Origin: Echinostoma caproni
Lineage: Eukaryota > Platyhelminthes > Trematoda > Plagiorchiida > Echinostomatidae
Direction of reading: 5' to 3'
Assembly (NCBI GenBank): GCA_900618425.1
Contig: UZAN01040000.1
Coordinates: forward strand, 71,743-95,951
Length of the DNA: 24,209 nt
Both the position numbers and the translations under genes were made by a program. This document shows positions 9,144 to 19,310 of the stretch, piece after piece; the first letter of the stretch is position 1; each line of letters begins with the position of its first letter. The notes beneath the pieces are model-generated. The model was not told the origin of the DNA and did not search any database. It was given only the letters and a program-made list of their open reading frames with translations.

Positions 9144-10324
9144 TCACACACCCGGTATGGGGGACGACTGCGCTCTGATCAAGTCAACTAAATAACCTGA
9201 TTCAATAAAGTGTGAACAGATTACGCGCTCGTAATTGACTTTGTCACCCCGTGTGTGCAACCAAACCGGATGATGCTCACGAACTCTCTGAGTCGAACGT
9301 CTGCTCGTGCGACCGATATATGTTGTTTCATAGGAGCAAGTGAAGGAGTAAACACAGAAAGCGATCGCAGGAACAGGAACTTTATCTTTGAGCTGCAGTC
9401 TGAGGGCCGGTCTGGATGCAAATGTGACAGGCAATTTAGCTGCGTGGAAAGTTTGGCTGATTGCTGCTGCCAACGCTCGAGTAACTATTTCTGTCATAGT
9501 GTTACCCGTAAATGACAGTTTTATGTAAACTGTTATCTTTTCTACTCCAACAATTTCCTCCTCGTTTGTCTGGCGTTAATCTGGGTATCCATTTTGTTGG
9601 AAGGCCTGATGCAGGAATTCTAATTTGTTCTGAACTGTATCAGCCGAGCAGATATTTTGTGCTCTGTCAGCGAGACATTGAATCCAGTTTGACTTTCTTT
9701 TCAGATGTGCTAAATTTTGAAAATGAATGTACTGACCGGAACATTGAGCGTTGGATAGACCGCTCTTCACGGCGTTTGTGGCAAACATCAAGAAATGCGA
9801 CTTGGTTAACAACTTCCTCCTCTGGAGTGAACTTAACATTTGAATGCGCGTGTTCGAATGTTACTAGTAGCTCATTGGGATTACTATCCTCGTCCATGAA
9901 ACACAGTATGTCGTCGATATATCTTTTGTATAGCTTGTATTTTTTGATGGAAGCTTTGAGGGCGTTGTTTTCTAGCATTGCCATGAACACGTCCACAAAA
10001 CCACGGGCCCAGTGTGGAGCCCACTGCAACGCCGTCCTTCTCATGATTCATACAATCGTGGAATTGGAATTACACGTTATATGTATAAAAATAAAGTAAC
10101 TGCTCTAAGTCCTCAGTCGGGATACCAATATTGATATCATTCATTTGGATGTAGTCCGCTAAGTAATCGATCGTTTCTCTGATAGGAACATTAGTGAATA
10201 GCGAAATTACATCGAGGGATAGCGTTTGTAATCCGGTTAGATTCATATCAGGCATATCGCGGCGGTGCCATAGATCTCTTAAGCTGAAAAATGTCAACCG
10301 TGAATTCTGTCTGCGAGCGGACAC
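9144..10324 (-). mobile_element. Penelope-like element 2: reverse transcriptase plus GIY-YIG endonuclease (degenerate)
   Basis: Minus strand, in order: RT motif A in SLDVISLFTNVP (about 10184-10219); an in-frame TAA at 10070-10072; motif B GVAVGSTLGP; a +1 frameshift in a TTTT run near 10000; motif C YIDD (9910-9921); a further frameshift near 9730; thumb-like QYIHFQNLAHLKRK and CLADRAQNIC; another break between 9576 and 9497; then the nuclease FCVYSFTC…TTYIGRTSRR, with YIG at 9312-9320. The domain order is diagnostic for Penelope-like retroelements. At least three frameshifts plus a stop make it a pseudogene. N-terminal sequence upstream of motif A is missing, and an RTE-like fragment starts within about 65 nt. 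The 127-nt inverted repeat lies about 200 nt past its 3' end. Confidence 0.9.
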
Positions 10325-10363
10325 CGCATTCGTGATTTGTACATCCGTATAGAGATGCGGTGT
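10321..10363. repeat. short perfect hairpin at the 5' edge of Penelope-like element 2
   Basis: ACACCGCAT (10321-10329) and ATGCGGTGT (10355-10363) are perfect 9-bp inverted halves around 25 nt, followed by seven A. It coincides with the boundary between the Penelope RT and the neighbouring RTE-like fragment. It may be incidental. Confidence 0.5.
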
Positions 10364-10384
10364 AAAAAAATAGAAAACTTTTCT

Positions 10385-10551
10385 ACCTAGTCTGTTGCAT
10401 CCCGGTTAGAGTGACATTGATAGCTAGACGTACCCGATCTAGTAAAGGCATTTCACACTTTGGACTTGCAAAACACACGTCCAACACAGCGATATCAAGC
10501 TTGCAACCTACCTGAATCTTCACTCACCAGTACAATGTTGATTTTGGACAA
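10385..10551 (-). mobile_element. RTE-like LINE fragment (copy R2), cut by the assembly gap
   Basis: Nucleotides tttcacactttggacttgca and the following gcaacctacctgaatcttca match the region just downstream of RT motif C in the copy at 14.3-14.4 kb (tttacactttgaaggtgcaa, gtaacttacctggatcttca). The orientation is the same (minus). The frame is broken. It probably continues into the gap at 10552. Confidence 0.65.
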
Positions 10552-11250
10552 NNNNNNNNNNNNNNNNNNNNNNNNNNNNNNNNNNNNNNNNNNNNNNNNN
10601 NNNNNNNNNNNNNNNNNNNNNNNNNNNNNNNNNNNNNNNNNNNNNNNNNNNNNNNNNNNNNNNNNNNNNNNNNNNNNNNNNNNNNNNNNNNNNNNNNNNN
10701 NNNNNNNNNNNNNNNNNNNNNNNNNNNNNNNNNNNNNNNNNNNNNNNNNNNNNNNNNNNNNNNNNNNNNNNNNNNNNNNNNNNNNNNNNNNNNNNNNNNN
10801 NNNNNNNNNNNNNNNNNNNNNNNNNNNNNNNNNNNNNNNNNNNNNNNNNNNNNNNNNNNNNNNNNNNNNNNNNNNNNNNNNNNNNNNNNNNNNNNNNNNN
10901 NNNNNNNNNNNNNNNNNNNNNNNNNNNNNNNNNNNNNNNNNNNNNNNNNNNNNNNNNNNNNNNNNNNNNNNNNNNNNNNNNNNNNNNNNNNNNNNNNNNN
11001 NNNNNNNNNNNNNNNNNNNNNNNNNNNNNNNNNNNNNNNNNNNNNNNNNNNNNNNNNNNNNNNNNNNNNNNNNNNNNNNNNNNNNNNNNNNNNNNNNNNN
11101 NNNNNNNNNNNNNNNNNNNNNNNNNNNNNNNNNNNNNNNNNNNNNNNNNNNNNNNNNNNNNNNNNNNNNNNNNNNNNNNNNNNNNNNNNNNNNNNNNNNN
11201 NNNNNNNNNNNNNNNNNNNNNNNNNNNNNNNNNNNNNNNNNNNNNNNNNN
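10552..11250. other. assembly gap (699 N)
   Basis: This is a run of N only. The open frames that span it are artefacts. It falls inside an RTE-like repeat, a common reason for assembly failure. Confidence 0.99.
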
Positions 11251-13440
11251 GCCCGATTGTAACAGTTGGTAAATCTAATGACAATAAAATTTATCACTGA
11301 AAACGGTGTTGCTGACCGTGTTATCGGACTCCTCAACCACCGCATTTACGCCCACTTTCCGCGGGCTTGTACTGTTCAGTAGACGGAAAAGATTTCGACT
11401 GTTACTGATAGTCGCAATCTTCGTTATTTCTCTCCTTATTTTTCTACCTACCACTTCTCGCGGTTTATCTTCCGACTATTGATGAGCTGACTTTTGATGG
11501 ATTTGCGCCTAGTCACAGTAAGCATTCGAAGGAATGACAGTGACTTTGTGAGTGTCCAAAAGAGCGTGTTTCGGAGAGACAGAATACGTTTCAGGGGTTC
11601 CAGCTAATAGAGTTTATTGGTCAATCTGGTGGAGTGTATGATTATTCAATGCAGCTAAGTGAAGAGAAGATTTTGCTTTCATCAGTCCAACGGTTTCTAA
11701 CTGAATTATTATACTATTGACATACGGACGGATGTTCTTTGAGTGGCAGAAATAGTAGGTATTTTAGTGACTAGGTGGTTGCTGATGTTTTCCAGAACCG
11801 GCCACTAAGTTTTGCTCACATTCTTTCCCAATATCCGTTCCACGAGGATTAGAACCAAGGTTTGAGATTGTAGAAAACCTTTGTATTCTGGTACTTCCGA
11901 AATGTTAGAAGTGAGTTATTGCCAGCTTAGGCCACTATATTAGCAACGGCGGAGCTGAAATCTAAAAGTAGATCTGACCTGAGCACGGCAAGCTTGCAAT
12001 ACAGAACTGACCGTGGGGAATTGTGCCGGCGCGGTCTTTTCGAGCTCATTAAAAGCACGATAATAGTTAAAACAAACTTAATTCTGAAAATTTCCATGTT
12101 ACAATGTATAATGGAGAAACTTTCCCTGCAGGACCACTATCGCCAAAAAATGGCGATATATGCTAACTCTCGACGGTACAATTGATTGTGACCGGTGGAG
12201 AAGAAGGGTCCTTATCTTAGAAGGAAAAGACTAACTCTGGCCTAGCTTTTGTAGTTATTTTAAGTGATTAGGGGTTAGTTGCTACTTGATACATGAACCT
12301 TGTTGGTTCTGATAAGTATGTCACGGCTATGTAACCGTGTCCTAATAGTCCTCAATTACACAGGATTGGTTGGAACTTGAACCTGTCCTGCTGCTAGTCA
12401 CACCAACGTTGGGTGAAGATTCTTCTGGTCTCTGATTTGATGATCAAGTCCATCTTAGATGGATCTACCAAGAATCTTAGAAGAAAGCAAGAGGCAAGAT
12501 GAGAAAACCGCCATTGTGAAACTGTCGATTGCATAACCGCTACCGCGCGAGAAGGGATTAAATCGATGAAAAAGATGGTTTCCAAAATGGGTACCTGAGT
12601 GTGTCATTGAGCAAAACCATGGTACCAAGGCAACAACAATAATAACAGATATGTTGGGTTTGAGTACAGATATGGGAAATGAAAATGGGGAGAAATAGAT
12701 TGTGAGAAACAAGATCAAAAACACGACATACTTCACATATCCCATATCAGCAAGGTGGTGGGTTGGTTATATCGGATCCCCGACGGGCGCCTTTAACTCT
12801 AAATTCAAAGCAACAAAGTTGTGGGGCGTTCGTCTATTGCAAAGACGTGATTCAGAAACCTTTGTGGGAGCTTCTAAGGGCCTATCACACAAATCCTTTG
12901 AGTTTCGCATCAGTGTTTGGTTCGTTGATTCCTTGCTTGTTGGTTTACCATTCGCTACCAACCCCTAGGCTCAGGCACCTAATGAGACAGCACTTTAATT
13001 GTTGCGATTTATCCAGGTTGGATTGGCGACAGCTGCCCGATGAAGCATGAGAATCTCTCCTCCCACCGTCGGGCGAAATCCACAGATATCCCGCCTATAA
13101 ATTCCTCCCGTTTGCATTAATATCTTTACTACACATGTGAACTATAAAGAAAAGGTAAATCCTCGATGCATAAGAACATAAAGTAAAAGGGAGAGTAGGG
13201 GAACGTTTACGTAAGATACAGTTTGCTGATTCTGCGTTTAAAGCGTTTAAGGCTGTACGTTGAAGGAAAACACCGGATCAACCTCTTTGGGGGCGAAAGT
13301 AAGTATTCAAATGTATCCAGGAGTTGCCCAATCAACTGGCCTTGCGAGAATCAGCTTTGTTCGGTTTTTATCCATTAACCTTCCATATATGATTGGTTTT
13401 GCGGTTGCGAGGAGCCTTCCTGTAAGTCTAGTAGGGTGAT
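11251..13440. other. no gene recognised
   Basis: Only short frames are present, and none resembles a known family. A minus-strand frame at 12767-12961 and plus-strand frames at 12702-13050 overlap each other and look like repeat-derived sequence. There is a small perfect palindrome, tatcgcca-aaaaa-tggcgata, at 12138-12158. No exon chain with consensus splice sites was noticed. Confidence 0.45.
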
Positions 13441-13460
13441 GAAGGCACGCAAGGTATCGC

Positions 13461-14860
13461 ATCAGTTTCAGTTTACGCGACCATTAACCATGCACTATTG
13501 CACATCGGTTTTGGTGGCTATTTTTCGGCTGCCCATTTGAATGGAGTAGAAAAAAGGTAGGCAAATTAAAAGTAGATTCGAACAGAAAGTGGAGAAATCC
13601 AGTAGGTTAATGTTGCAAAGAGATTGAGACGTTGCACGAGTCCCAGTGTTTACGACACTCAATGTCTCTAACCATCGATTATACCGATCCCGAGGTGCCA
13701 ACCCAGGGAGCCTAACGCGACCTATATGACACAGTCTCTTAGTCACAGCTCTCATACCCTCAGTCCAGGTCCTAATTTGACCATCCTCGGCGTTTTTTTC
13801 GCCCACTACCTGCCTCAACAAACGTCGCGTGCCGTGGCAATCTATTTGGTAACGCGTAACACATAACCAAATCAAAGTAATTTGTGATGGTCGACCACTG
13901 GCTTCCGTAGGCGACCGATATTACCCAAGACTCTGCGCCTAAACTCAGCTTTGCTCGGCCGGTTGCTCCACCGGACTCGTGCAATGCTGCGTAGATAGCG
14001 GTGTTCAAACACGGACAGTCTATTTATCCTGTTTTCTTAATGGCCAAGTTTCTGCACCGTAAAGCAGAACTGGCCGAACTCGACCCTACACGGACAGGTA
14101 GATGTCGCGATGGCGTTACCTTAAATAAGCAAATTCCAATCGAACCTTCGGTAAACGGGCTAACACTTTATCCGTGATGTGCCCACTGGATGAAATGTAG
14201 CTGCCCAAATAACAAACTTATCTGCTTTCTCTATTTCTTCTCCAGTTAGAGTGAGCTTAGTGATGAGCCAAACCAGTCTTATAGCAATATTTTACACTTT
14301 GAAGGTGCAAAACACATACAGCACATAACTACGCTGACACAAACTATCTAGAAAAGCTTGTAACTTACCTGGATCTTCACTTAGCAGCACAATGCCGTCT
14401 GCATACTCCAGATCTGACAGTATGCAACATGGGAGCAAATCGATGCCACTATCCTTGCACTGCTTCCATAACCAAATCGATAACATAATTACATATAAAA
14501 GGAGGTAGAGGGCAATTAGGACCAAAACCACTTTCCGTGGTGAACTAGGGCGATAAAGTGCCGCAAGCTCGGACTCGGCTTCGGTTAGTAGTATAAATGG
14601 ATCGTAATGTTGAAATAGACTTCTCGGGCATATTGTTCAGGGAAAGGCGATACCACAGTTTACAGCTCTCGACTGAGTCGAAAGCCGCTTTCAGAGCGAG
14701 GAAGACAGAGAGGGTTGGTCTGTAAAAAGAGTGTCAGTGCTGACAAAATATTGAAAAGCTCGAGTGAGCTGAATTCCATTTCGCCTGTTCGCCGAGCTTG
14801 GTAATTTGTCTGCAAAGGTTTCATCACTAGTCGAGGTGACATCATTACAAGCACTGATGA
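13461..14860 (-). mobile_element. RTE-like LINE, 3' half with RT (copy R3), degenerate
   Basis: Minus strand, in order: LKAAFDSVES (RT motif A, about 14690); TESGFGPNCPLPPF (degraded motif B, about 14510); DLEYADGIVLLSEDPGKLQAFLDSL with motif C as YADG at 14394-14405, so the second catalytic Asp is Gly; a connection region with VLLYGAETWPL; NRLPRHATFVEAGSG; and the C-terminal tail RTWTEGMRAVTKRLCHIGRVRLPGL… then NRWLETLSV. Pieces lie in different frames with stops, so it is dead. The 3' sequence past the ORF matches copy R5 at 18.43-18.66 kb. The RTE assignment (schistosome SR2 or SjR2 style) is from recall of the family's motif spacing and is moderately certain. That it is a non-LTR retrotransposon is clear. 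Confidence 0.85.
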
Positions 14861-15234
14861 TGGAAAAATGTCACTGCTCCGGAATTCGGCGAAGGGTCAT
14901 CATCATCATCACCTCAAACAGGTCTATGACCAGCATCACACCACGTCAAGGTGCAGTCTCGCCGCGATTAAGTCACAGTTCTAGCAGTTCAAACAGGATC
15001 CATCTAGGGGGACACTGCCTGAATGAATAACTTTGACTGTCAAGAAAAACCCATAGAACGGGTCCTAAATTTGAGGCATCTTCCACATTTGAGCAAGCAG
15101 GTACACTCACAACCGTAATCTTTAGCTTGCCAACTCTCTAATCAACCAATTGGAAACAGTCGCAGCTTCCCCCATATGTGTCTTTTGCTTAAATTATTCA
15201 TGCTTCCTATATCCCTCTCGCTCAAGGTTTCTTC
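14861..15234. other. no gene recognised
   Basis: A short tcatcatcatcatcac run lies near 14897. The sequence may be the decayed 5' portion of the neighbouring LINE, but no motif supports this. Confidence 0.4.
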
Positions 15235-15724
15235 GAACTATGTAGATGCCGTTGTTTTGTGCCAGTGCATGAGCAGTATTGCTGACAATACCATCAGCAG
15301 CATTATCATCGGACAGTATGATACAGTAAAGCGAACTNTGTAAAGAGAAATAGGATAGGGTCTATTTTCAGGGACGGAGAAAGAAGGCGAACCTCTATGG
15401 TCAACACACAGAGTATACAGTCCAACTGTGCATACACACTCAAGCACTCTGACCTGATAAGTGATAACAAAATCGCCATGGCTGTCGGTTTGCTGTCATG
15501 ACCTTCAGTGTCTCCAACCATCCAGTTACGGAGATTTTTGGAAACCAGCCCGAAAGACCAGGGACACCTACTCTACCTAATCGTTCTGTGCATTTTTTCA
15601 TACCTTGTCTCCACGTCATCTGCTGGGCTCGAGTCTGCAGCGGCCGCTGTAAATACGGCGCGATACTATAGGCTTCACCGAGCTGATCGCACACTGAATA
15701 CATTAGGGGTGTACCTTTGACCAA
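15235..15724 (-). mobile_element. RTE-like LINE, 3' tail (copy R4)
   Basis: The minus-strand frame carries QQMTWRQGMKKCTERLGRVG, then GWLETLKVMTANRQPWRF, the same C-terminal tail as copies R3 and R5. Beyond it, the 3' sequence (ctgtatactctgtgtgttga) matches plus-strand copy R1 rather than R3 or R5, indicating a different tail subfamily. It is truncated upstream of the tail and has no RT motifs. One N lies at 15338. Confidence 0.75.
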
Positions 15725-15899
15725 TCTGGATCAAAATTTTCTAGAAACAGCATAACCAGGGATAACAAGTCTATCACAATCAAATACATGGGGATTATTG
15801 CAGACAAAAGTTTCCGGTAGATGTCATAGACGCAATCCCGTCGACAAGCTACCAGGGCTATCATTTCACATCCCGTATTCAGTTCATCGGATCATGAAC

Positions 15900-16277
15900 C
15901 GTTTGGATGGCATCAAAGTTCAAGGTACCGAATATACTTCGATGCCCAATCAAGCCGGCAACTACTTCCAGAATTAGGAATTCGTGGGTATGGTTCGTAC
16001 ACCTCTTCTTGGTTGGTTTGAAATTGGAGCTTTTGGCCAACTCTCTCAGGCGAACTGGCAGTGATTCACCGACCAGGTTATATCCCTGGACGTTGGCTTT
16101 TTCGTTCTCACTTTGTCGCTAAAACATACCCCCACGGGAAGTCAGTGAGCAGAGCTTCTTCAACAGAAGCCATTTGAGACGCTTCGTCGTATAGAAGCAT
16201 TTCGCGAGATGCAAAGGCAGGGTAACGGCCGTAACCCAAGATATTCACTACTGACCATATTGCGGCTTTCGGAGGAC
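15900..16277. repeat. dispersed direct repeat, copy B
   Basis: This is the second copy of the 7571-7952 sequence, in the same orientation and more diverged. It ends at the same ggaggac. Its minus-strand translation has stops where copy A is open. It lies between an RTE-like tail and a CR1-like LINE. Confidence 0.75.
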
Positions 16278-16439
16278 CAACCTATGGTGGATATCTGTAA
16301 ATTTTAATGACTTATTACATCTAAAGTAGCTAAAGATGGAGGTTGGGACTACCACTGAGGCTTTATGTGGTTTACAACTCCAGGTTTCTCGCATCAAACA
16401 AGAATAGTACAGATCAAACGAATAGTCACTTTCGACCTA

Positions 16440-18424
16440 CGCGCATCCAGTCACTCATCCACAGAAATCAGATCACGCTCTTACCGCCCGCACCAACATT
16501 CGTGCCTTGAATCGGAATGTCTTTATTTTGACCGAAACGCAAACCCTTCTCTTCTCAGACACAATTCATTTTAATTCCCCCAATTACCTCCTCCAATCAT
16601 CTAATTTTTTCTCAAAGCCGGTGTCTACCTCCGTGTTCACCATCCTACTGACACCTTGATTTCTTCCATCGCGAGTACCAGCTAGTAACTGAAAATTCGA
16701 TTCCTTTCTTTTATTCACTGCTCTTGTACAAGTTACCACTTCCCTAACAGCAACGATCCATCTATCTTCCAACACTGAGAAATCGATGGCGGAATACCCC
16801 AGCAGCCAAATTACCGTTGCAGGAGATTTCAATGTCCACAACAAGGAACGGCTGAAGCATCCATCAGACGCTTGATCCATGGGACACGAAATCTACGCGT
16901 TTTGTGGTCAACAACTTGAGTTAACTATCTGACTTGCCCACACGCATCCCCGATCGTATTGGTGACCACCGCCACATCATTGACCTCGTTCTCACATTCA
17001 TTCTCTCTTCTTCCACCAGCATCACTTCCCTCTCCTCTCTTGGCTCATCGAACGATCAACTCACTTATTTCTCTCGCCTCACTTCACCAACTAGCCCCAG
17101 AAACGACTTTTGGCGTTGCAACTCAGCCAACGGGGATAGTTTTCGTGACTTTCTGGCGTTTTATCCTCGGAATGAGTGTTGTCTCCAGTCTGATGTTCCA
17201 AACTTCACTGAGATTGCCCCTCAAGGCATATCTTTGTTTCCCACTCTTTTCTAAATACGGTAAACCACGATCCCCTGATCGATTTAATCACACTTGCAAC
17301 CATGCTGTACGTTTCTAAGCCTCAGCAGATCGTCTTCCACACCGCCCACCCGACCCAGAAACTAATTGCTCACCATCCCGGGCATTTTGTTCACCACAAA
17401 ACTGGCTTCGTCTGACGCCGGTAACTGAATATCCTTGTCCATTGTCAAAGCGGTCCTAAACGATTATTGACCACCCGAAATTCCTCCCATTTATAATTCC
17501 TCTGGCTTGATGATTTGTGAATCCCACGAAAAGGTAGAAGTCTTTGCTTGCCTGTGTGCTTCCATCTTCACCTTATCCGACAACGGTATTCTTCAGTCGT
17601 TCTACGACATATTCAGCTACTTATTTCTACCTATCATAACAAACAGAAAGATCCATCAAAATGCTTCGTGGTTTGGATGTTTGTAAACCACCCGGTCCGG
17701 ATGGAATTAGAAACATCATCTTAAAAATGGATGCCTTGTGGTTGGCCACTAATCTACCCCACCATTTTTTTCCATCCTTTGATCAGAAATCTTTCCCCGC
17801 TCCGTGGAAAAATGTCATTATTTTCCCTATCGCAAAGCGACTCTTCTGATCCCAAATCCGTCTTTCCGTTACCCGTCCTTGTTATTCCGACCCAATGCGT
17901 GCGTCTTTCAGGCACGGTTTTCACTCTCATGGGACTTACTGGCTCTCGGATCATATTCCTGGCCACTCGCACTCGATAACCACGAAGAAACTCAGCTGAT
18001 CTTGCTTAACATCCTAAATACCCCATCACCCTCCAGACCACTACCAACATTGACCACTGAGGTGCATCTTGTCTCCCATCTAGGACTCGTCTCCGCAGGG
18101 GGACCTACCAACCATGCTCGTTCAATGCTTCCAAAACATTTTTCCTTCAATCCCTCCTAAACATTATCCTCATTCTTCCCAATGGATTTTGATTCACTCC
18201 CTCTCGTCCCACAGTTCCCGTCTCCCCTGGGTTTATCCGTGAACTTCTGCTGATCTCCTTATGATGCTCGCTAGTTTTATATTCCACAACAGACGCTCCT
18301 TTACACCCAATCACCCTTTGTACAAAGCTCAAATCCACTTAATGCTCGAATACTGCAGTCAAATATGGGCTGGAGCTTCGTATTCTGCCCTCTCTTCTTG
18401 GAGGTGTTCAGTGTAAGGTCATGA
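16440..18424 (+). mobile_element. CR1/Jockey-type LINE: endonuclease and RT remnants, degenerate
   Basis: Plus strand, across several frames: NIRALNRNVFILTETQ at the start of an AP-type endonuclease; SSNTEKSMAEYPSSQITVAG followed by DFNVHNKERL (the GDFN motif at 16822-16833); FWRCNSANGDSFRDFLAFYP and ECCLQSDVPNFTEIA in the linker; KPPGPDGIRNIILK and PWKNVIIFPIAK (N-terminal RT blocks, 17661-17849); and LYKAQIHLMLEYCSQIWAGA near 18318 (post-RT region). The YADD palm region is not recognisable, and many stops and shifts are present, so this is a relic. It ends abruptly at about 18424, where an RTE-like tail begins in the opposite orientation. CR1 versus Jockey cannot be separated by eye. Confidence 0.82.
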
Positions 18425-18840
18425 GTTTCAGTTCAGTTTGAACAACCATTAACCATGCACTTTCGTGCGCCGGTTTTGGTTGCTGTCTTTTGGCTGCCCA
18501 TTGGGATGAAGAATAGAGTTGAAAGTGGATTCGAAAAGAAAATGGAGAAGTTCAGTGGACTAAGGTTGCAAAGAAAGTGAGGAGATGCACGAACGCCACT
18601 GTTTAAACCAAGGTTGCAAAGAAATTGAGGAGATGGACGAACGCCACTGTTTACGACACCCAGCCATATCGCTCAGTGTCTCTAACCATCGGTTACGATC
18701 ATCCCGAGGTCCCCAACCAGGGAGCCTAACAGGACCTATGCGACCCAGTTTCCTGGTTAGGGTTTTCATACCCTCGTGCCAGGTGTTAACTTGATCACCC
18801 TTGGCTTTTTTCCACTCTGTCATGAGACTGATCAACGAAA
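18425..18840 (-). mobile_element. RTE-like LINE, 3' tail (copy R5) inserted in the CR1-like LINE
   Basis: The minus-strand frame reads EWKKAKGDQVNTWHEGMK, GPVRLPGWGPRDDRNRWLET and LSDMAGCRKQWRSS, the best-preserved copy of the tail in this window. Its 3' nucleotides (accattaaccatgcac, gccggttttggt, tttggctgccca) match copy R3. The element ends next to ttcagttcag, a short TTCAG repeat, as seen at LINE ends of this type. It contains a 48-nt tandem duplication. Confidence 0.82.
18562..18657. repeat. 48-nt in-frame tandem duplication
   Basis: Two units, 18562-18609 and 18610-18657, both start aaggttgcaaagaaa and share gaacgccactgttta. Because 48 nt is 16 codons, the minus-strand tail frame stays open and repeats QWRSSISSISLQP as QWRSCISSLSLQP. 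Confidence 0.92.
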
Positions 18841-18998
18841 CGTCCTCTACTTCAAATCTAGTCACTTTCTCATCGACGGCAGTTGCTCTGTTATCTCTTT
18901 CCACCATCAGTTTTTTCTGTACTCTTGAACTCGCTTCAGAGGTCCCCCCCTTTCCTTGTACTTTTCTCGTTCAGCTGGTTCTTAACCAGGCCGTCGCC

Positions 18999-19310
18999 CT
19001 ATTCAGGTTTGTTCGCAGTTAGTTGAGTCCCCCTTTTCCCCCAGGACTGAAACAGTGGAATACTCCATTTCTGGATTTCCAACCAAGTCTCTTCAATAAC
19101 GGGATCAACAAACTGGACCTCACCCGAATGTTCCCTCCCACATGCTTCCCGCTTCACCGTAGGTTTTTGACTATGGGGTTTACCTCTTTCGCAATAAAAA
19201 AATGTATTACCCCATTTGTACAAACCCAATGTGCTGGTTTGTAACCATCGCACAGGCCTACGAGACATCCCAAAACAAGTGCGCCCATTGGCAATTTCCA
19301 AAACGATCAA
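18999..19310 (-). CDS. unassigned open frame, probably repeat-derived
   Basis: A 103-codon frame with a low-hydrophobicity, charged middle (FYCERGKPHSQKPTVKREAC then GREHSGEVQFVDPVIEETW). I do not recognise the family. It lies directly upstream, on the same strand, of RTE-like copy R5. It has no detectable splice signals or promoter and could be transposon-derived or chance. Confidence 0.2.
   Translation of the reverse strand: MIVLEIANGRTCFGMSRRPVRWLQTSTLGLYKWGNTFFYCERGKPHSQKPTVKREACGREHSGEVQFVDPVIEETWLEIQKWSIPLFQSWGKRGTQLTANKPE

Noticed and set aside
10460..11345. Three long frames across the N run
   Set aside because: They exist only because N codons are not stops.
16584..16880. 98-codon minus-strand frame
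   Set aside because: It is antisense to the endonuclease region of the CR1-like LINE, whose plus-strand GDFN motif is clear.
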